DNA from: an uncultured Prevotella sp.
GTDB lineage: Bacteria > Bacteroidota > Bacteroidia > Bacteroidales > Bacteroidaceae
DNA length: 5,533 nucleotides
Assembly: GCA_934254985.1 (NCBI GenBank)
Contig: CAKQMS010000065.1
Location: forward strand, 1 to 5,533
Direction of reading: 5' to 3'
Position 1 is the first letter of the stretch. Each line of letters starts with the position of its first letter. Shown in pieces: positions 1 to 4,919 of this stretch. The translations under genes and the position numbers were made by a program. The notes under the pieces were generated by a model, which searched no databases, had not been told where the DNA came from, and was given only the letters and a program-made list of their open reading frames with translations.

Positions 1-52
1 TCGTCTATAAACGATAAAAAGTTGTTGTTTTTGTCGTCTATAAACGATAAAA
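1..52. repeat. Pair of 19-bp direct repeats, each a near-palindrome
   Basis: The sequence TCGTCTATAAACGATAAAA occurs at 1-19 and, without a mismatch, at 34-52, so the two copies are 33 bases apart (about three helical turns). Each copy contains a nearly symmetric core: TCGTCTATAAACGA equals its own reverse complement except at one pair of positions. Two identical, helically phased, dyad-symmetric boxes are what a dimeric DNA-binding protein's operator looks like. The gene they would control is not visible; it may lie left of the window (read leftward) or be lost. The window edge cuts the array, so there may be more copies. Two copies with a 14-base spacer are too few and too short for a CRISPR array. 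Confidence 0.8.
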
Positions 53-80
53 TGCGTATTTGGATTACTGATGACATGCA

Positions 81-117
81 AAAAGGCTGAACTTCGGGTT
101 AGGAAGTTCAGCCTTTT
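81..117 (-). terminator. Rho-independent terminator, probably for the outer-membrane protein remnant
   Basis: Positions 81-95 and 103-117 are perfect 15-base reverse complements (AAAAGGCTGAACTTC and GAAGTTCAGCCTTTT) around a 7-base loop. On the minus strand the stem ends in five T residues (CCTTTTTGC), and it lies 36 bases beyond the stop codon of the beta-barrel remnant at 153-281, so it is best read as that gene's terminator. The A-rich 5' side gives a T-rich tail on the plus strand too, so it could work in both directions. Confidence 0.85.
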
Positions 118-152
118 GCTTATTTGTGATTTCAGGAAAATATAAAACTATT

Positions 153-281
153 CTATCTGATACCATTATCTCTATCGCTATTGTTCAGCTTACGGCTGCC
201 TGTATGGTATCTGCGGCCATGGCTGAAGTTGAAGTTGGCAGCAAAGACAAGCATATTGCAGAAATTGGAACTGTTGCCAAA
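153..281 (-). pseudogene. C-terminal remnant of an outer-membrane beta-barrel protein (TonB-receptor-like)
   Basis: Read on the minus strand this stretch encodes about 42 residues ending in a TAG at 153-155. It contains a beta-strand-like run (MLVFAANFNFSHGRRY) followed by a polar tail, KLNNSDRDNGIR. That pattern, a last amphipathic strand with FNFxxGR and then a short K/R-LNNxDxDxG tail, resembles the C-terminus of Bacteroidales outer-membrane beta-barrel proteins (TonB-dependent-receptor-like, OMP_b-brl_3 type); this is recalled family knowledge, not a search result. The frame is closed upstream by a TGA at 282-284, and nothing further right continues it, so the rest of the gene (normally 700 or more residues) is gone. 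The strong terminator at 81-117 sits where the intact gene's terminator would be. A plus-strand reading of the same bases is also open and is discussed under rejected items. Confidence 0.55.
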
Positions 282-284
282 TCA

Positions 285-333
285 TTACCTCTATTGAGGT
301 AAAAGACTCATAAATAGCTCATTTTAAGCTATT
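285..333. other. Two consecutive small hairpins of unknown role
   Basis: TTACCTC (285-291) and GAGGTAA (296-302) are perfect complements around a 4-base loop, and AATAGCT (313-319) and AGCTATT (327-333) are perfect complements around a 7-base loop. They begin where the beta-barrel reading frame is cut. Neither is followed by a T-tract on the plus strand. They may mark the breakpoint or a small mobile element end; no function can be assigned. Confidence 0.4.
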
Positions 334-357
334 CTGCATATTTTAGCGTAATTTTCT

Positions 358-448
358 TCAAAACTATATATACCAAATGCCGTTATTTCAGATAAAAGTC
401 CTATATTTGCCATCGAAAAATGGGATTTTACTCAGTCGATTGAGTAAA
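358..448 (+). repeat. Dispersed repeat, copy 1
   Basis: Positions 370-448 match 3571-3649 in the same orientation over 79 bases with four substitutions and no gaps; weaker similarity (TCAAAA, TATA) extends about 12 bases to the left. The element contains CCTATATTTGCC, whose TATATTTG (402-409) fits the Bacteroidota -7 box on the plus strand, then an imperfect palindrome TTTTACTCAGTCGATTGAG (from 426). Copy 1 ends after this first palindrome, whereas copy 2 continues into a second one. No gene follows: the 80 bases downstream have no convincing reading frame. Conservation without coding potential suggests a regulatory block, perhaps the upstream region of a gene family whose coding part has been lost. 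Confidence 0.85.
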
Positions 449-528
449 GATACTGAAATCACCCATCACGTTGTTAATATAACGCTCTGATATTTAGCGT
501 TTTAAGAAACGAAACAACTCGTTAAAAA

Positions 529-560
529 TTTGCATAACTCGTTGATTTTTAGTAACTTTG
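529..560 (+). promoter_or_regulatory. Bacteroidota-type promoter, rightward, now orphaned
   Basis: TTTG at 529-532 and TAACTTTG at 553-560 are separated by exactly 20 bases, matching the Bacteroidota -33/-7 consensus without a mismatch. Two copies of AACTCGTT (516-523 and 537-544, 21 bases apart) lie in and just before it, and AACGA/TCGTT (510-522 region) forms a small dyad, so it may be regulated. Transcription would start near 567 and meet an ATG at 589, but this frame just runs backwards through the convergent thioredoxin gene and is not a credible protein. The promoter therefore seems to have lost its gene, or it makes RNA antisense to the 3' end of that gene. Confidence 0.7.
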
Positions 561-600
561 AATGTAATTTCAAGATACGTAAATCAATATGGGGTATATT

Positions 601-1689
601 CTATTTATCATTAAAGATTTCTTCGAGTTTCTGTTCTATCTCATTGCCTCGCAATCCTCGAGCGAGGATGGTGCCGTCGGGGGCGAAGAGGAACATGTAG
701 GGGATGCCGTCCATGCCGTAGAGTTGCAGGACAGACATTCCGGCGTTAAAAATCTGAGGATATGGAATGTTCTGCTCACGGACATATTTGATACTGCTCT
801 TCGCATCCTCTAAACAGGCAATGCCTACGACCTGCAACCCCCTTGACTTATATTTTTTGTAAGCAGCTACGATATTTGGCATCTCCTCGCGGCACGTGCC
901 GCACCACGATGCCCAGAAATCGACAAGCACATACTTACCACACCCTACATAGTCGCTAAGCCTTTGCTGTGTGCCGTCATATTCCACTGTGAAGTCACGG
1001 AACATCGAACCTTTGTCAGTTTCCAACAGAGTCTGCAAATCCTTTTTCTTCATTCTGAGTTTCGGCTCTTTTGCAATTACTGCGGCATCAAGCATATCAA
1101 TCAATTCAATACCCCGACGAGGGAATTGACAGCAGATGCCATCAGCATATTCAAGCGCGCAAATGACTCCGACTTGATCATTAGGATGGGCTTTTAGAAT
1201 GTTGACCACGAAACAGTCTTCGCGTGCAATCAAAGTCGTTGTATCTATCGGCTCTTCGCTGCTCATGATGTCTGTCTTTTCTTTTTTAAGCCGTAGCCAG
1301 TCCTCTTCCATCAGGTTCATGTCATCGGCCAAAGGGTTGCCCGACTGTCGGACTACTGCATCGTCAAGAGTGCCGTTGATTTTTGTCACTCCGTCGGTCA
1401 GTAAAATGTGTAGGAGTTGTATTGAAAGCTTACTGTTGATTGCTGTAACCGTGACGGGTTCGGGCAGTGTTCCCTCCATTGGGACGATGTTTCCGCTTAC
1501 GATATAGAGCGTATCAATAGTTTTACTGAGGATATTGCCGTTTTCTTCGAAGCCTCTGTTCTCAATGACCCTGAGCGTGTCGGTCACGTCGGGACGACCG
1601 ATGTTTCCTTCCAATCGGTAGTGGATTTGTGCCCGCCCCACCATTGCCACGAGGACGAGCAGTGCGGTGATGATGGTTTTCTTGTTCAT
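601..1689 (-). CDS. Exported TlpA-like thiol-disulfide oxidoreductase with N-terminal DUF4369-like domain
   Basis: The 362-residue product starts with a signal peptide: Lys-rich MNKK, a hydrophobic stretch (residues 5-18) and a likely cleavage after GRA-20. No lipobox cysteine follows, so a soluble periplasmic protein is expected rather than a lipoprotein. Residues about 21-120 are beta-rich and look like DUF4369, the domain that often precedes thioredoxins in Bacteroidales. Residues 225-362 are a TlpA/ResA-type thioredoxin fold: the active site is WCGTC (262-266, redox cysteines C263 and C266) inside LVDFWASWCGTCREEMP, and the cis-proline is P330 in DGIPYMF. Family members reduce disulfides outside the cytoplasm, for example in cytochrome c maturation or oxidative-stress defence; the substrate cannot be told here. 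The length is typical and the frame intact. The gene is more GC-rich than the flanking DNA, suggesting it is older chromosomal sequence. No clear Shine-Dalgarno precedes the ATG. Confidence 0.93.
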   Translation of the reverse strand: MNKKTIITALLVLVAMVGRAQIHYRLEGNIGRPDVTDTLRVIENRGFEENGNILSKTIDTLYIVSGNIVPMEGTLPEPVTVTAINSKLSIQLLHILLTDGVTKINGTLDDAVVRQSGNPLADDMNLMEEDWLRLKKEKTDIMSSEEPIDTTTLIAREDCFVVNILKAHPNDQVGVICALEYADGICCQFPRRGIELIDMLDAAVIAKEPKLRMKKKDLQTLLETDKGSMFRDFTVEYDGTQQRLSDYVGCGKYVLVDFWASWCGTCREEMPNIVAAYKKYKSRGLQVVGIACLEDAKSSIKYVREQNIPYPQIFNAGMSVLQLYGMDGIPYMFLFAPDGTILARGLRGNEIEQKLEEIFNDK

Positions 1690-1770
1690 GATAGTTTCGC
1701 TTTATTTGTGGAATACTACCACAATAATATAATAATGACCCCAGTTCGGGATAATAATGACTACCGATTA

Positions 1771-1778
1771 CAAAATTA
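1771..1778 (-). promoter_or_regulatory. Possible -7 box for the thioredoxin gene
   Basis: Read on the minus strand this is TAATTTTG, a fit to TAnnTTTG, and it would give a leader of about 75 bases before the ATG at 1689. No TTTG lies at the right distance upstream, so the call is weak. The remainder of the 1690-1874 gap holds AT-rich sequence and no gene that I can support. Confidence 0.3.
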
Positions 1779-1874
1779 CAGAATTATTTTGTGTAATAGA
1801 CGAGTTCTGCAAACATTTTGATGCAAGAAATCTACTTGAAGACAATTCCATGGCTTCTTTCAAGGATGTCATGA

Positions 1875-2741
1875 TTACCTGTTCCAATATTTTTTAGCCA
1901 TAGGCTTTAGCCTGTCTTTGATAACTTGCATTACCACATTAAAGCTGAGTTCTTCTTTCCATTGAATTTTCCGAAGAAACAGTTTCCATTGCATCTGCCG
2001 ATTGGCATCATTGACAAACTCGGCTGTGAAAAGTTTCAGTTTCGGATTGTATTCAAGTTCACGATTATCAAATGTCGCCTTGATTGCGTCATATAGAGTT
2101 TCATCGTCCAATTCTCGTTTTGTCAACAGCTGGTAGCAATCGAAGAAATCTTTCATTCGACTGTTGTACTCGTCACGGTCCAACATAGTGTGGAACTTCT
2201 CGGCAATAACAGTCTCCAACGAATAGGCTTGGAGATTGACTGACGGAATGTTCGGCAACAACAAAGGAAAATCAATGGATGCTGGATAAGGTGTCACGAC
2301 ATCTCCGAAGCCTATGTCCACGGACATTTTATGGATAATGCTGTCCATGTGTGCCGTGAAGAAGAACCTTGTACCGGGATATTTCTTTTCCACAGTGATA
2401 GGCTCCATCGTTATGTTTTCCGTATCAAACGTAACGCCATCCTCATCACAGACTATGCCCAAAATTTCCTGGAACACCTTTGTTAAGAACTCTCTGTCAC
2501 GGCTTATTCTTTCTGCCATGAAGTCCACATCTATGGTTGGACGAGCGTTAAGGCCATCCATCGCATAGAGCAAAGAACCGCCTTTAAGCAGAAAGTTGTC
2601 CTTGTACTGACTTACAGATACCCTGTACAGCAGTCGCTCGTTGAAGTATCTTGCAAGAAGATACATATATTTATAGCCTGTCTCGTTCATCAGATTGAGC
2701 AGACGAGTCTTGACAGACTTGCCATAGTTTTTCTTTCCCAT
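1875..2741 (-). CDS. abiEii: AbiEii-family nucleotidyltransferase toxin
   Basis: The 288-residue protein has the nucleotidyltransferase signature of the AbiEii/type IV toxin family. KGGSLL (53-58) is the GGS motif, TIDVDF (69-74) supplies metal-binding aspartates D71 and D73, D142 in SVDIGFGD is the probable third acidic residue, and E181-K182 plus RMKDFFD (195-201) match the conserved lysine and RxKDxxD motif of the family. AbiEii toxins transfer nucleotides to RNA targets (tRNA acceptor ends for the mycobacterial relative MenT) and arrest growth, so phage-infected cells stop; the exact nucleotide and target here are unknown. All catalytic residues are present and the frame is whole, so the toxin should be active. 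Its ATG lies one base after the antitoxin stop (TAAaATG), indicating translational coupling and a fixed antitoxin-first order. Length is normal for the Bacteroidales members. Confidence 0.93.
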   Translation of the reverse strand: MGKKNYGKSVKTRLLNLMNETGYKYMYLLARYFNERLLYRVSVSQYKDNFLLKGGSLLYAMDGLNARPTIDVDFMAERISRDREFLTKVFQEILGIVCDEDGVTFDTENITMEPITVEKKYPGTRFFFTAHMDSIIHKMSVDIGFGDVVTPYPASIDFPLLLPNIPSVNLQAYSLETVIAEKFHTMLDRDEYNSRMKDFFDCYQLLTKRELDDETLYDAIKATFDNRELEYNPKLKLFTAEFVNDANRQMQWKLFLRKIQWKEELSFNVVMQVIKDRLKPMAKKYWNR

Positions 2742-2742
2742 T

Positions 2743-3324
2743 TTATTCTATTGCTATTTCAAGATAATTTTTCAAAATATTGGCAACCCTCAGCCGTTTT
2801 GCGTATTCTGCCAATTGGCTTAGATTGCGGTTCTGTTTCTTCAGATAATTTCGTATCACCTCGGAGCATACTTCCAATCCGATTTTGTTACGATACTTGA
2901 CGGCATCACATACGCTACGTTCCATATCCGTCATACGAATGTTGTAGCCCGACATTTCCACATCCATAACACCAAACTCCAAATTCTCCTTTTTCCAATA
3001 ATAAAGTTCTATCGGTAGGGTTGGCGGCATTGCCACCTTTCGCTTGGCTTCTATGGCAACACAAAAGGAAGGTGGAACAACAGTGGAGAGCTGATGATAT
3101 GCCCAAGCGTTGTACAGGCATACAATTCCATTGGGAACGATTCGATCAATATCTATCATCGTATTGAAAAGAGCGTCAGGAACAGCATAGACCCCATGGC
3201 GAACCCGAATAAGTTCTCCACGTTCCTTAGCCCTCACAATTTTCTGATAATCTGATTGGTTTGGGAACTCTGCGGTGGTTATGATTCCACCCTGCGAGGT
3301 TGCCTTATTCATAATATCATTCAT
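2743..3324 (-). CDS. abiEi: AbiEi-family antitoxin / transcriptional autorepressor
   Basis: The 193-residue protein has an N-terminal winged helix: GGIITTAEF (12-20) begins the helix-turn-helix and GELIRVRHGVYAV (36-48) forms the recognition and wing part that is the hallmark of AbiEi. The C-terminal half has the family's MERSVCDAVKYRNKIG segment (134-149) and a helical tail. In characterised AbiE systems the antitoxin binds inverted repeats in its own promoter and represses the operon, and counteracts the toxin without stably binding it (type IV). Here the 44-bp inverted repeat at 3384-3427 is the obvious target. The ATG at 3324 is preceded by AAGG with 7 bases between, a reasonable ribosome site for this phylum; a second ATG four codons on (3312) is a less likely alternative. 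It is co-transcribed with the toxin gene downstream. Confidence 0.92.
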   Translation of the reverse strand: MNDIMNKATSQGGIITTAEFPNQSDYQKIVRAKERGELIRVRHGVYAVPDALFNTMIDIDRIVPNGIVCLYNAWAYHQLSTVVPPSFCVAIEAKRKVAMPPTLPIELYYWKKENLEFGVMDVEMSGYNIRMTDMERSVCDAVKYRNKIGLEVCSEVIRNYLKKQNRNLSQLAEYAKRLRVANILKNYLEIAIE

Positions 3325-3355
3325 ATCTTTACCTTAATATGGTTATTTATCGGTA

Positions 3356-3385
3356 CAAAAATACAACTTTATCTTCAAAAACAAT
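3356..3385 (-). promoter_or_regulatory. Promoter of the abiEi-abiEii operon
   Basis: On the minus strand TATTTTTG (complement of 3356-3363) fits the -7 box TAnnTTTG, and ATTG (complement of 3382-3385) is a one-mismatch -33 box 18 bases upstream, slightly closer than the usual 19-21. Transcription would start near 3350 and give a leader of about 25 bases. The -33 box overlaps the end of the inverted repeat at 3384-3427, which would let a bound repressor block it. Confidence 0.55.
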
Positions 3386-3427
3386 AGTTTTTTACGGATA
3401 ATATTTATTTTATCCGTAGAAAACTAT
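3384..3427. promoter_or_regulatory. Probable AbiEi operator: 44-bp inverted repeat
   Basis: The 18-base left arm (3384-3401, ATAGTTTTTTACGGATAA) and right arm (3410-3427, TTATCCGTAGAAAACTAT) are reverse complements with one mismatch, around the 8-base spacer TATTTATT. The inner ACGGATAA/TTATCCGT half-sites are perfect. It lies 60 bases upstream of abiEi and touches the -33 box, the place where AbiEi antitoxins are known to bind inverted repeats and repress. A hairpin terminator is an alternative, but no gene ends here, so the operator reading is preferred. Confidence 0.8.
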
Positions 3428-3558
3428 CATATTTTACTATTCTACAGCTATATTTATCCCAAATCGGTCATTAGGGCTTGCTTGTATTCTGATTTTTAGA
3501 AGAGTGGATTTTGTTTGGGTTTTAATGAGTAATTCCAGAGATTACTTTTGTACATTAA

Positions 3559-3649
3559 TCAAAAATATACATACCAAATGCAGTTACTTCAGATAAAAGT
3601 CCTATATTTGCCATCGAAAGATAGGATTTTACTCAGTCGATTGAGTAAA
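3559..3649 (+). repeat. Dispersed repeat, copy 2
   Basis: This is the second copy of the element at 358-448, in the same orientation 3.2 kb away, with four substitutions across the 79-base core 3571-3649. It keeps the -7-like TATATTTG (3603-3610) and the first ACTCAGTCGA palindrome (imperfect, 3627-3650), and unlike copy 1 it continues into a second, perfect palindrome. A promoter here would read into the 3' end of the HU-like gene in antisense. The two copies bracket the thioredoxin gene and the AbiE operon. Confidence 0.85.
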
Positions 3650-3677
3650 ATTACTCAGTCGACTGAGTAATTTTACT
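3644..3677. other. Perfect 34-bp palindrome (possible operator or terminator)
   Basis: Centred between 3660 and 3661, the 17 bases on each side are exact reverse complements with no loop; the core is TTACTCAGTCGACTGAGTAA. It shares ACTCAGTCGA with the palindrome just before it (3627-3650), the two starts being 22 bases apart, two helical turns. A loopless palindrome repeated in phase favours a dimer binding site. It also begins 13 bases beyond the stop of the HU-like gene, so it could end that gene's transcript, though no good T-run follows on the minus strand. The nine bases AAAGTCCTA occur on both sides (3596-3604 and 3680-3688). Confidence 0.75.
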
Positions 3678-3689
3678 ATAAAGTCCTAA

Positions 3690-4325
3690 TTAACCTTCCG
3701 TCCTTCTTACATACACAATGGCTGGTCGCCTACCGCTTGATGCAATACCATTAGCATGATTTTTGGAAAATGAGCGTAGTTCCTTGCCTGCAGATGAACG
3801 AGGAAGACCAACAAGGGTGGCATAGTCTGCCACACGTATGAAAGGATGCGCAGCATCAGAAAGATAATTCTGTAGAAGCTTCAAACGTTCTTCCTTTGTA
3901 TATGGCGAACGGTTTACTCGTGCCACGCCTGCACGCGAGAGTTTACATTTAATCTTCACTTCTTTCACCAAGTCTTTGTCTGACACATAGCGTACATTCT
4001 GCACCTCAATGCTCTTGGCATTTCTTTTTTGCTCATCGCCATCGATGGTATCCATGTCTTTTGTCTCTTTCACACCAAGCGTTGCTTGGAATGTTCCGAT
4101 GCCATCGAGCTTTACTGAATAGCCTTCGGCAAGAAGTTCTGCCAAGTTATCTGCTATGCCGCTAAGCGCATGTTCCAAGATGCCTACATTCAGCATTTCA
4201 TGCCTGGCTATAATATTCAAAAACTCCTTAGTAGAAATATTCCTACTCTTCGCCAAACGATAATAACACTTCTTTTCGCCTGTACCATTAAGGTCTGGCA
4301 TTTCTTGTTTAATGTATTTTGCCAT
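3690..4325 (-). CDS. HU-like DNA-binding protein (HU-CCDC81 type) with C-terminal HTH-like domain
   Basis: From the ATG at 4325 the product is 211 residues. Residues 1-125 look like the extended HU/IHF-related domain common in Bacteroidales: the N-terminal helices include KEFLNIIARHEMLNVG, and VKLDGIGTFQATLG (71-84) is the typical turn after the long helix. Residues 140-211 form a second domain, YTKEERLKLLQNYL then HPFIRVADYATLVGLPR (160-176) and a final IVYVRR strand, a helix-turn-helix-like unit often found fused to this HU type. The protein probably bends or bridges DNA; its targets are unknown, and such genes are often near mobile or capsule-related DNA. The frame is open for 31 more codons, with ATGs at 4418, 4398 and 4391, but that part is nine-base repeat sequence and MAKYIKQEMPDLNG is a typical family start. 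There is no Shine-Dalgarno, only an AT-rich leader. Confidence 0.85.
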   Translation of the reverse strand: MAKYIKQEMPDLNGTGEKKCYYRLAKSRNISTKEFLNIIARHEMLNVGILEHALSGIADNLAELLAEGYSVKLDGIGTFQATLGVKETKDMDTIDGDEQKRNAKSIEVQNVRYVSDKDLVKEVKIKCKLSRAGVARVNRSPYTKEERLKLLQNYLSDAAHPFIRVADYATLVGLPRSSAGKELRSFSKNHANGIASSGRRPAIVYVRRTEG

Positions 4326-4358
4326 AGTTTTTATAATATACTCAACTTTCGCAAATGT

Positions 4359-4485
4359 GGAAGTTAAAGAATTTAAAGAAGTTAAAGCCATATGCTTCAT
4401 GGCTAAATATACAACCAAAAAGGCTATTGGCTATAACTTCTAACGACCGAAGGGAGTGATAACTTCTTTAACTACTATAACTTCC
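4359..4485 (-). promoter_or_regulatory. Repeat-built long hairpin in the leader of the HU-like gene
   Basis: Positions 4359-4384 and 4460-4485 are 26-base inverted repeats with three mismatches, separated by 75 bases. Both arms are built from nine-base units: on the minus strand GAAGTTATA, GTAGTTAAA, GAAGTTATC in the upstream arm (a further GAAGTTATA lies at 4432-4440) and TTTAACTTC, TTTAAATTC, TTTAACTTC in the downstream arm (4360-4386). The loop contains a smaller hairpin, AGCCAT/ATGGCT (4386-4391 and 4399-4404). The stem ends 33 bases before the start codon, so in the mRNA it may control translation or transcript stability. The downstream arm is in frame with the HU gene and reads as Leu-Thr-Ser repeats. 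Confidence 0.65.
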
Positions 4486-4552
4486 GTACATGCGAAACTT
4501 CAGTAATATATTGTTTGTGCCTAATTAATAGATTGTTTGTTTCTTGAGCATG

Positions 4553-4584
4553 TAAAGTTACAACATTTTAAGACTAAAACCAAA
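4553..4584 (-). promoter_or_regulatory. Promoter of the HU-like gene
   Basis: On the minus strand TTTG (complement of 4581-4584) and TAACTTTA (complement of 4553-4560) are separated by 20 bases, the Bacteroidota promoter spacing, with one mismatch in the last base of the -7 box. Transcription would begin near 4547, leaving a leader of roughly 220 bases that contains the long inverted repeat. The 21-bp array begins 15 bases upstream of the -33 box. Confidence 0.65.
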
Positions 4585-4599
4585 CGAAAGCAGATATAT

Positions 4600-4681
4600 T
4601 TTATAAATCCAGGTTAGATTTATATAAATCAAGCTTAGATTTATATAAATATAGCTTAGGTTTATATAAATCTGGCTTAGG
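4600..4681. repeat. 21-bp tandem array of phased palindromes
   Basis: Three full 21-base units (4619-4639, 4640-4660, 4661-4681) and a shortened 19-base unit (4600-4618) run head to tail. The unit is TTTATATAAAT followed by a variable part ending in GSTTAGR. Two units are preceded by A and thus contain the perfect 12-base palindrome ATTTATATAAAT; the first extends to GATTTATATAAATC (4617-4630) and is followed by AAGCTT. A period of 21 bases is two helical turns, so all units face the same side of DNA. The position just upstream of the HU-like promoter suggests cooperative binding of a regulator, possibly the HU-like protein itself. The spacing resembles plasmid iterons, but no replication gene is present. 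Confidence 0.85.
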
Positions 4682-4919
4682 CGTATAGTTTTTATGTTGT
4701 TTCAGAATGTTTTTGCATACTAAGGCAAGAGGTTTTATATACAGTAAGTTGCCAAGACATCGAACAATGATGATATAGAGACAAAATTATGCAATTGACT
4801 TGTTTTTTTGTAGTTTGTTATACTTCAAAAAGAAATCACATACACTTTCGCGTTCAATTTGCCATTCGTACCAACACCTACCAAATGGTATTCTGAGAAG
4901 GAAGGAAGCTCTTTCGTCA
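4682..4919. other. Intergenic stretch without a supportable gene
   Basis: Between the 21-bp array and the end of the ATPase remnant I see no gene, clear terminator or consensus promoter. A minus-strand TAATTTTG (complement of 4782-4789) resembles a -7 box but lacks a -33 partner. A 63-codon open frame (4787-4978, minus) ends here; it overlaps the ATPase C-terminal fragment in another frame and matches nothing I recognise. It could be debris from another gene. Confidence 0.5.

Noticed and set aside
1..52. CRISPR array
   Set aside because: Only two 19-base repeats with a 14-base spacer, internal dyad and no cas genes in view.
75..302. Plus-strand open frame with a possible GTG start at 126 encoding a hydrophobic then charged 58-residue peptide
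   Set aside because: It has no ATG near its start, runs through the terminator stem, and lies opposite the minus-strand frame that resembles an outer-membrane protein C-terminus with a properly placed terminator.
589..813. 74-codon plus-strand frame directly after the consensus promoter at 529-560
   Set aside because: It is the antisense of a clear thioredoxin gene, and its sequence shows no domain; only the promoter itself is kept as a feature.
1768..1872. 35-codon minus-strand frame just after the AbiEii stop
   Set aside because: Too short, no recognisable motif, no ribosome site; it may be debris but cannot be supported.
3510..3550. Second plus-strand promoter using TACTTTTG (3543-3550)
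   Set aside because: The -7 box fits but the nearest TTTG is 25 bases away instead of 19-21, and no gene follows.
4326..4418. N-terminal extension of the HU-like protein from ATG 4418
   Set aside because: The 31 extra codons are mostly nine-base repeat sequence forming the leader hairpin, and the family start fits ATG 4325.
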